DNA of 64,000 nt from Prevotella sp. (GTDB taxonomy: Bacteria; Bacteroidota; Bacteroidia; Bacteroidales; Bacteroidaceae). This document shows positions 58,186-64,000 of this stretch, in pieces. Numbering within the stretch: the stretch's first letter is position 1; each line of letters starts with the position of its first letter. The stretch is taken from NCBI GenBank assembly GCA_022769825.1, contig JALEJI010000063.1, positions 1 to 64,000 of the forward strand, read 5' to 3'. The position numbers and the translations under genes were made by a program. Below the pieces are notes generated by a model, which did no database searches, had not been told where the DNA came from, and saw only the letters and a list, made by a program, of their open reading frames with translations.

Positions 58186-58484
58186 TTCAGCATAAGATCC
58201 TTGTTGCGCTGCATGTTGGCGTTGACACATTTCACGTCACCATGGATGAAGAAGATGGACGAGGAATCCGTCAAGGCCGACATGGAAGAGAGTGAATACA
58301 AGGAAAAGAGCAGGACGAGCAAGGGCATACGCTCTTCAGCTTTTGCGAGGAACTTGCCACGGTATGCAATACAAACAATCGTGGCCAATGGTCAAACAAG
58401 CGCGCGGCATATACCACTGCTTTCGATGGGGGGGCAAGACTATCACGGCCTTGACTCGGTAAGCACCACGCTTCGCGCCCTGTG
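58186..58484. other. Gene-free stretch between element copy 3 and the PP2C-TruA gene
   Basis: 299 bp. Minus-strand frames give a short hydrophobic run (LLVLLFSLYSL) but no convincing gene. A 7-base G run lies near 58430. It could hold remnants of a gene interrupted by the element. Confidence 0.35.
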
Positions 58485-60068
58485 TCAGTACTCCACGTCC
58501 CAAAGGAAGAGCCCCTTGGCGGGCATCGACTCGCCAGAGTCAGAGCGCGTGCCATTGGCTATGATGCCGAGAAAACCGTCGAGCGTCACCCTGTGACGCC
58601 CCACGTCGAATAAAGTGCCGACGACAGCCCTCACCATGTTGCGCAGGAAGCGATCGGCACTTATCTCGAAATACCACTCCGTGGGTGAGGTTCGCACCCA
58701 ACGCGCCAGCGAGACGTGGCAGATGGTGGTGCGAGAGTCGTTGTCGGCCTTGCAAAAGGCCTTGAAATCGGTAAAGCGCGTGAGCCGCCCAGCCGCCTCG
58801 TTCATCAAGTCGAAGTCGAGCGGGTAGTGGGTCTCCACGGAGAAATGCCGCGCGAAGGGGTCCTTGCCGGTGTGGATGAAATATCGGTAGGTGCGCTTTA
58901 CGGCCGAGAAACGGGCATGAAGGCAATTGTCTACCGGTCGGAGGTCGCGGCAGGCTATGTCGCTCGGCAGCAACTGGTTGAGCCTGTAGAGCAACTGCTG
59001 GCAGTCGCGCCCGGCTATGTCGTCGAAATGGCATACCATGGTGCGCGCGTGCACGCCGGCGTCGGTCCGTCCGGCTCCCGTGATGTCGACCTTCCGTCTC
59101 AATATCTTTGTGAGCGCGTTTTGCAACCTCTCTTGCACCGACATCCCGTTTGGCTGTATTTGCCATCCGTGATAGGCGGTGCCATCGAAGCCGAGCGTGA
59201 GGAAATAGCGTTGGGCAGGGTAGGGCGAGAAGCGGATGTAGGCACGGTCGTCGAACGACACGTTGCCGCGCAAGAGTCCCTTCGTAGCCTTGAACTCGCC
59301 TATGTTGTAAGGGTCTGTGACGAGTTGCCGCCTCAGTTTCCTCTCGCTCTTCTCCAGCGTGGCGCAAAGGAAGGGGTAACCGTCGGTGGCGAGCACGATG
59401 TCGGCAAGGGGCTTCTTGCCAGGCGCGGCTCCATCGCTTTCAGCCATGTCCACCTTGACGACATTTATGCCATCGCGATAGATAGGGTAGCCGTCTATCA
59501 CGGCATACGTCTTGTTTTCTTCCGCCATCGACTCCACGAGCTCCGCCAGCACGCTGTCTCTCGCGTAGTCGCGCACCAGTTCACCATGGTCTATCATGTC
59601 GGCATGCGCGCTGGCCATGGCGTTGAACGCCTCGGCCCTTTTCTTGGCAATGAGGCTCTCGCGAGGCTTGCCGTTGGCGTGGAGCTCCCCACCCACGATG
59701 CACTGGCAGTCGCCAATCATCCACACCTCTTGCCGCCACTGGCTGTAGACCACGGCCGAGGCGCACAGGCGGTCTACAGGGGCCATAGGCTCAGAGCCCG
59801 TGAAGCCCCGCTCGACATAAATGTCGTGGATGGCCTTGGTGACGCCCTCGCAGAAGTCGTCGAGCGAAGTCTCGGCATCCATGTGCCTTATGTAATCGGC
59901 AACCACCTCCATGCAAAGCCTGCCGTTGCTCTTTTCCGGGTCCACGCGCCTCACGCCCTTGCTGGTGCTGCCGTCTATGGCGGCCACGAAGTGGGCGGTT
60001 GCCACTATCCCGTCTTCGCAGGTTGCCTCATCGTGCTTTCCCTTGACGAATTGTTCAGCTATAATCAT
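58485..60068 (-). CDS. truA: Fusion protein: PP2C-like phosphatase domain plus tRNA pseudouridine synthase A
   Basis: 527 residues. Residues 1 to about 281 look like a PPM/PP2C fold: CEDG (Asp19), VAAIDGSTSK (Asp32), VWMIGDCQC (Asp120) and IVLATDGYP (Asp229) match its metal-binding aspartates. From residue 286 (RYFLTLGFDGTAYHGWQIQP) the protein is a complete 242-residue TruA with GAGRTDAGVHA (catalytic Asp about 336). The domains meet at about 59213-59225 in one open frame. TruA has no start codon of its own there, so it must be made as a fusion. TruA modifies U38-40 in tRNA. The PP2C-like target is unknown. The gene overlaps ygiQ by 4 bp (ATGA). Confidence 0.88.
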   Translation of the reverse strand: MIIAEQFVKGKHDEATCEDGIVATAHFVAAIDGSTSKGVRRVDPEKSNGRLCMEVVADYIRHMDAETSLDDFCEGVTKAIHDIYVERGFTGSEPMAPVDRLCASAVVYSQWRQEVWMIGDCQCIVGGELHANGKPRESLIAKKRAEAFNAMASAHADMIDHGELVRDYARDSVLAELVESMAEENKTYAVIDGYPIYRDGINVVKVDMAESDGAAPGKKPLADIVLATDGYPFLCATLEKSERKLRRQLVTDPYNIGEFKATKGLLRGNVSFDDRAYIRFSPYPAQRYFLTLGFDGTAYHGWQIQPNGMSVQERLQNALTKILRRKVDITGAGRTDAGVHARTMVCHFDDIAGRDCQQLLYRLNQLLPSDIACRDLRPVDNCLHARFSAVKRTYRYFIHTGKDPFARHFSVETHYPLDFDLMNEAAGRLTRFTDFKAFCKADNDSRTTICHVSLARWVRTSPTEWYFEISADRFLRNMVRAVVGTLFDVGRHRVTLDGFLGIIANGTRSDSGESMPAKGLFLWDVEY

Positions 60069-62149
60069 CTTCTCTTGTTGGTTTTAGGATGGAAGTTCGG
60101 GTTGAACGACGTCCGTTTCGGCTTCTGCCTCTGGCCGTTCTCGCGCTGTGCTTGCGCCTGCCTGTCGGCCCGCTGCCCTTTTGTCTGCCGTCTTTCGTCT
60201 CGCCACTCTTGTCCTTGCCTTCTGCCTCTTCCTTGCCCATGCTTGTCGGGGCGTTCCGGCGAAGAGCCCACGGCCTTGGCATCGTACCTGGCACGTCCGT
60301 GATATGGCACGCCGTCGTATAGCTTGGCAATAAGGTCGGCGCGTCCTATCCGCCTTAGTTCACGCTCTATAGCTCCGCGCTCCTCCGGCTTGTACCAGAA
60401 GAAGAACATGCGTTGCGCGAGCTTCTCCCTTGGTGTCTTGGCGCAGAATATTGGCTCGAGGGTATAAGGGTCATAACCAGAGTAGAAGGCCGTGGTGGCG
60501 ACGGTCATCGGCGTGGGCGTGAAGTCTTGCACCTGCTCGAGGTGGAAGTCGAGGCCCTTTGTTATCACGGCGAGCTCGGCCATGTCCTCCTCGTGGCATC
60601 CAGGATGAGAACTGATGAAGTATGGTATGATTTGCTGGCGAAGTCCCGCCTCCTTGTTTATCTTGTCGAAAAGCCGCTTGAACTCATAGAAGAGGGAGAA
60701 CGATGGCTTGCGCATGAACTTCAGCACGCGGTCTGACGTGTTTTCCGGAGCCACCTTCAATCGTCCGCTGACGTGCCTCGTTATCAGCTCTCGCGCGTAT
60801 TGCATGGCCGCCTCGTTCGACTTCTCGTCTTTCGACTTGTGTAGGATGAGGTCGTAGCGCACGCCACTGCCTATGAAGCTCTTCTTCACTCCCGGCAATG
60901 CGTCCACGGCATGATACACCTCCAACAGCTTTGAGTGGTCGGTGATGAGGTTCGGGCAAACCATGGGGTTGACACACGACGGCCGCTTGCAATGCTCGCA
61001 CGCCTTGAGGTTGCGCCCGTGCATGCCATACATGTTGGCCGACGGGCCGCCAAGGTCGGATATATAGCCCTTGAAGTCGGGCATGGCGATGATTTTCTTA
61101 GCCTCCTTCACGATGCTCTCCTTTGAACGGCACACCACGAACTTTCCTTGATGGGCGGATATGGTGCAGAAGGCGCAACCGCCGAAGCAGCCGCGGTGCA
61201 TGTTGATAGAGAACTTTATCATCTCGTAGGCAGGTATGGTCTTGCCCTTGTATTTCGGGTGTGGCAGTCGCGTGTAAGGCAGGTCGAACGCCGCGTCGAG
61301 TTCCTCGCTCGTCATTGGCGGGTACATGGGGTTTTGCACCACGAAGACGTTGCCCACCCTTTGCAGCAGTCTCTGGCCGTGCATCCGGTTGCACTCCTCC
61401 TCGATATACCTGAAGTTCTCGGCATGGGCCTTCTTGTCGCGCAAGCACTCCTCATAGGAATGCAGCACGATGTCGTCTTCGCCAATGCCGCCTGGTATGT
61501 CCTCCTCTCGCTTCAGGAACGAAGTCTGCGGTATGTCGTCAATCTCGCCGATTCGCCTTCCCTCAGCCAAGGCGTGGCACAGGGCGACGGTGTTTTTCTC
61601 GCCCATGCCGTAGAGCAGGAAGTCGGCACCGCTGAGACACAGTATTGGCTTGAGGAGTTTGTCCTGCCAATAGTCGTAGTGGGTGAACCTTCGCAACGAG
61701 GCTTCGATGCCGCCCAGCACCACGGGCACGTCGGGGAAGAGCTGTTTCAGTATTTTCGTGTAGACTATGCTTGGGTAGTCGGGGCGCATGTCGTGACGCG
61801 AGTCAGGGCTGTAGGCGTCGTCGTGTCGTATGCGTCGGTTGGCGGTATAGCGGTTCACCATGCTGTCCATGTTGCCCGGCGATATGGCGAAGAAGAGGCG
61901 TGGCCGCCCCAGCTTCTTGAAGTCGCGGAAATCGCCATGCCAGTCTGGTTGCGGCACTATCGCTACCTTATATCCAGCCGCCTCTATGATACGCCCCACG
62001 GCGGCAGCGCCGAAGGCAGGGTGATCCACGTAGGCGTCGCCAGAGAAAAGGATGACATCAAGTTGTGTCCACCCGCGCAGCTCACATTCCTTCTTCGTTG
62101 TCGGCAGGAAGTCGGTGAGCTGTGGGTATGGTTTCTGATTGCTTGGCAT
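60065..62149 (-). CDS. ygiQ: YgiQ family radical SAM protein
   Basis: 694 residues from MPSNQKPYPQLTDFLPT; a start at 62212 would overlap the upstream gene. Radical SAM cluster CFGGCAFCTI (CxxxCxxC) at about residue 320, with ELRGWTQLDVILFSGDAYVDHP and YISDLGGPSANMYGM typical of YgiQ. The last 70 residues are a basic Arg/Gln/Lys-rich tail, likely disordered. The reaction is unknown. It is followed with overlap by the PP2C-TruA gene. Confidence 0.93.
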   Translation of the reverse strand: MPSNQKPYPQLTDFLPTTKKECELRGWTQLDVILFSGDAYVDHPAFGAAAVGRIIEAAGYKVAIVPQPDWHGDFRDFKKLGRPRLFFAISPGNMDSMVNRYTANRRIRHDDAYSPDSRHDMRPDYPSIVYTKILKQLFPDVPVVLGGIEASLRRFTHYDYWQDKLLKPILCLSGADFLLYGMGEKNTVALCHALAEGRRIGEIDDIPQTSFLKREEDIPGGIGEDDIVLHSYEECLRDKKAHAENFRYIEEECNRMHGQRLLQRVGNVFVVQNPMYPPMTSEELDAAFDLPYTRLPHPKYKGKTIPAYEMIKFSINMHRGCFGGCAFCTISAHQGKFVVCRSKESIVKEAKKIIAMPDFKGYISDLGGPSANMYGMHGRNLKACEHCKRPSCVNPMVCPNLITDHSKLLEVYHAVDALPGVKKSFIGSGVRYDLILHKSKDEKSNEAAMQYARELITRHVSGRLKVAPENTSDRVLKFMRKPSFSLFYEFKRLFDKINKEAGLRQQIIPYFISSHPGCHEEDMAELAVITKGLDFHLEQVQDFTPTPMTVATTAFYSGYDPYTLEPIFCAKTPREKLAQRMFFFWYKPEERGAIERELRRIGRADLIAKLYDGVPYHGRARYDAKAVGSSPERPDKHGQGRGRRQGQEWRDERRQTKGQRADRQAQAQRENGQRQKPKRTSFNPNFHPKTNKRR

Positions 62150-62154
62150 GGGCT

Positions 62155-62487
62155 TCAACAGTTGTTTTCTCCAGGCTCTTCGCTCTCCTTCGCTTGGCTT
62201 TCGTTTTTCCAATTGATGTAGAGCAGCACGAGCTCGTGCAAGCCAAACGCCTTCATGTTCTTGTTGTAGAGCACGTCAAGGCATAGGTCGAGCAAGTCGC
62301 GGTCGGAGCCTTCCGAGCCTTCGAGCAGCGCGCGCACGTTCAGCCTGAGCTTGTCGAGCACGGCCTCGTCGATGATGCCATTGCTGTCGATGAGGTTGCG
62401 GAGAAGAGCGTATTTGTCGATTGTCTCAAGGTGCTTTTCAGTCACCTCAATGCTTCTTGTACCAGAAGGGTTAGCTTGTATTTTCAT
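62155..62487 (-). CDS. Small hypothetical protein
   Basis: 110 residues, mostly helical and acidic, with a conserved-looking VRALLEGSEGSDRDLLDLCLD segment and an acidic tail. No signal peptide. It lies 5 bp upstream of the preferred ygiQ start and is likely cotranscribed. Not recognised. Confidence 0.7.
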   Translation of the reverse strand: MKIQANPSGTRSIEVTEKHLETIDKYALLRNLIDSNGIIDEAVLDKLRLNVRALLEGSEGSDRDLLDLCLDVLYNKNMKAFGLHELVLLYINWKNESQAKESEEPGENNC

Positions 62488-62525
62488 GATGTAAAGTGTT
62501 AAATGGTTATATGTGTTTTTACATT

Positions 62526-64000
62526 TTATTTGTCCATGAGAAACGTCATGATGCCCCGCATAATGTTGGCCTGTGTCAACCTGTCGGTTATGCTCTCGAG
62601 CGGGAATCCCATCACGAATGTTCGCGAGGGCTTCGGCTGGTAGCCCATTTCATCGCTTGCCTGGCTTCCGTCGAAGCCCACCGCCGCCGGACTGCCGTCA
62701 GCGTAGAGCATTGCCGTGAAAGCGCCTGGGGCAGGTGAGAGCTTGTCGGCCGATTGCACGCAATAGTGGTCGGCGTTTGGCGTGTCGTATATGCCAATGC
62801 CGTTGACGCCCAGCCCGCTTATGCCATTGAGGGAGCCTGTTTTCGCGGCGCCGTCCCAGCTGACGTGCAATGTTCGCGCGAGCCATTCACGTCCCGTGTC
62901 GCCCGTCTCGGCGTTGTCTGAGCCCACAAAGGCTCCGCTGACCAGCAGCTTCCCCCCGTTGGCAAGATAGCGCGTGAGCGTATTCTTCATCACGGGTGCG
63001 AACGTCTTGTAATATCTTGTCTGGTTGGCAGCGTACTTCTCCAAGCCGAGCACGAGGTCTACGGCGTCGTAGTCGTTGACATCCACTATACCCGTCTCTA
63101 TGGCATGAGACGAGCAACTCACCACGTTGTATTTATGTGCGGAGGCTATGGCGGCCACGTGATCCGACACGTAATTGAAGTCGTTGCCAGCTATGAACCT
63201 GCCGTTCCATCCGGCCGTGAGGCCCTCGGTCACGCCAAGGTCGGCGTCCAGGTCGAATCCCTGCCTGCCGTCGTTGAGAAGCGCGGGACTGGACAGCCTG
63301 TGGAATCCATTGACCACAAGCACCGTCTTGCTGGCGTTTGGCTCCCTCACCGCCGCTATCACTTCGGAAGGGAAGCTCTCGCCACCGCTGTTGCAAGCAG
63401 TCACCTTGAAGTGGTAAACCACGCCAGGCTCAATGTCGAGCGAGAAGCACGGCCGGTCTACGCGCGTACCATTGTCGACCCCGCCTTTCCCAACTGACTT
63501 GTACACAATATAATATGTGGGCGTGGCGGTAGGCTCGGCCGGATCTTTCTGAGGCGTCCAGCTCACGGTGGCCTTGTCGTTGGCGAGGCTCACGCTGAGG
63601 TTCAAGGGCCGCAAGGGCTCTATCACCGTCGGCTTGCCGTGCATGCCGTTGACGAAGCGAGCCATAGTCTTGTAGAGCGAGCGGGCCAAGTCGAAGCGGA
63701 AGTTAGGGTCTTGCCCCAACAGCATGTCGGGGAAGCTCTGGTGCGACAAGGTTTCCATTATTGCCGACGGCACGGCTGGCAGGCGCGTCTCCGAGTAGTT
63801 CCTGTCCCACAAGTATCGCTTTGGCCACGACTGGTACTTGGCGCTCAAGTCGGTTACCACATTGTCGAGAAGGTTGCGGGCGAATATCTTTGACGCCTGC
63901 CGCGTCACACCGCTTGCCAACTGCCCGTCGTTGAAGTCGGTGGTGCACACGGCAAGACTTCCCCAACGCGTTTTCCCGTCAGGATTGAACCCAGCGTCGC
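62526..64000 (-). CDS. Cell-wall amidase-like protein with FN3 and C-terminal domain, partial at the window edge
   Basis: About 491 residues visible; the frame continues through 64000 (GFNPDGKTRWGSLAVC), so the start lies outside. The N-terminal part seen (ETRLPAVPSAIMETLSHQSF) resembles N-acetylmuramoyl-L-alanine amidases of the Amidase_3 type. An FN3 domain follows (from about PLRPLNLSVSLANDKATVSW). A C-terminal alpha/beta domain follows, with LVLGLEKYAANQT and LVSGAFVGSDNAE, similar to the domain in proteins annotated as xanthan lyases in Bacteroides. It is probably exported. Confidence 0.8.
   Translation of the reverse strand, partial: DAGFNPDGKTRWGSLAVCTTDFNDGQLASGVTRQASKIFARNLLDNVVTDLSAKYQSWPKRYLWDRNYSETRLPAVPSAIMETLSHQSFPDMLLGQDPNFRFDLARSLYKTMARFVNGMHGKPTVIEPLRPLNLSVSLANDKATVSWTPQKDPAEPTATPTYYIVYKSVGKGGVDNGTRVDRPCFSLDIEPGVVYHFKVTACNSGGESFPSEVIAAVREPNASKTVLVVNGFHRLSSPALLNDGRQGFDLDADLGVTEGLTAGWNGRFIAGNDFNYVSDHVAAIASAHKYNVVSCSSHAIETGIVDVNDYDAVDLVLGLEKYAANQTRYYKTFAPVMKNTLTRYLANGGKLLVSGAFVGSDNAETGDTGREWLARTLHVSWDGAAKTGSLNGISGLGVNGIGIYDTPNADHYCVQSADKLSPAPGAFTAMLYADGSPAAVGFDGSQASDEMGYQPKPSRTFVMGFPLESITDRLTQANIMRGIMTFLMDK

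Noticed and set aside
58716..60302. 528-codon open frame on the plus strand
   Set aside because: It is antisense to the PP2C-TruA and ygiQ genes, whose domains are clear; long antisense frames are expected in this GC-rich stretch.
61148..62221. 357-codon open frame on the plus strand
   Set aside because: Antisense to ygiQ; the composition (V/H/R-rich) is typical of a shadow frame.

Overview
The window looks like chromosomal DNA of a Bacteroidales bacterium, most likely Prevotella or a close relative. The evidence is recurrent TAnnTTTG -7 promoter boxes (the Bacteroidetes primary-sigma consensus), the near absence of Shine-Dalgarno sequences, a 290-residue primary sigma factor without region 1.1, an ATP synthase operon in the order D-C-x-B-E-F-H-A-G, and families largely confined to this phylum (DUF4836, DUF5715, TIGR02757, BspA-type LRR proteins). 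The genus is inferred from protein similarity remembered from these families; no search was run.

Layout. 1-2000 is a decayed accessory patch: a BspA-like surface gene with an internal stop and a 9-base C tract, an IS4-type transposase stub, a phage-like fragment and the first copy of a non-coding repeat element. 2000-5400 holds small hypothetical genes, a DUF5715 protein, a hemolysin III-type membrane protein and ispE. 5400-13500 has dnaB and then a branched-chain amino acid operon: leader peptide/attenuator, leuA, leuC, leuD, a Leptospira-type citramalate synthase gene, leuB. 13500-24000 has an ECF sigma factor, a nucleoside permease, rsmE, a tightly overlapped DUF4836-ABC-FtsX-RluA cluster, a stand-alone trpB2 and smpB. 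24000-29000 has the second repeat copy inside an inverted-repeat-bounded segment, then uvrA, a metallo-beta-lactamase-fold hydrolase and a HAD phosphatase. 29000-44500 is mostly minus strand: ispH, DUF1573, a 1825-residue alpha-2-macroglobulin-like protein, rpoD, a 5'-nucleotidase, a double-ABC ATPase, ruvC, an MBL hydrolase and rsmG. 44500-57400 is plus strand: a HAD hydrolase, a beta-helix lipoprotein, cdd, pfkA, the complete F-type ATP synthase operon, a TPR protein and a minus-strand tRNA-Cys. 57400-64000 has the third repeat copy followed by a visibly GC-richer block with a PP2C-like/TruA fusion gene, ygiQ, a small gene and a partial amidase-FN3 protein.

The most unusual signal is the non-coding element present three times (about 1399-1826 inverted, 23981-24394, 57765-58185). 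Each copy is about 410-430 bp and has a central array of 5-6 dyads of the form TTAC-N3-GTAA. The dyads start exactly 22 bp apart in all three copies, even where the non-palindromic core flips orientation, and a direct AATAATATTTTACA repeat lies toward each end. This suggests a phased protein-binding array or an undescribed small mobile element. Other points of interest are the Ile/Leu-rich attenuator in front of an operon that should make precursors of both amino acids, and the PP2C-TruA fusion in which TruA has no start codon of its own.
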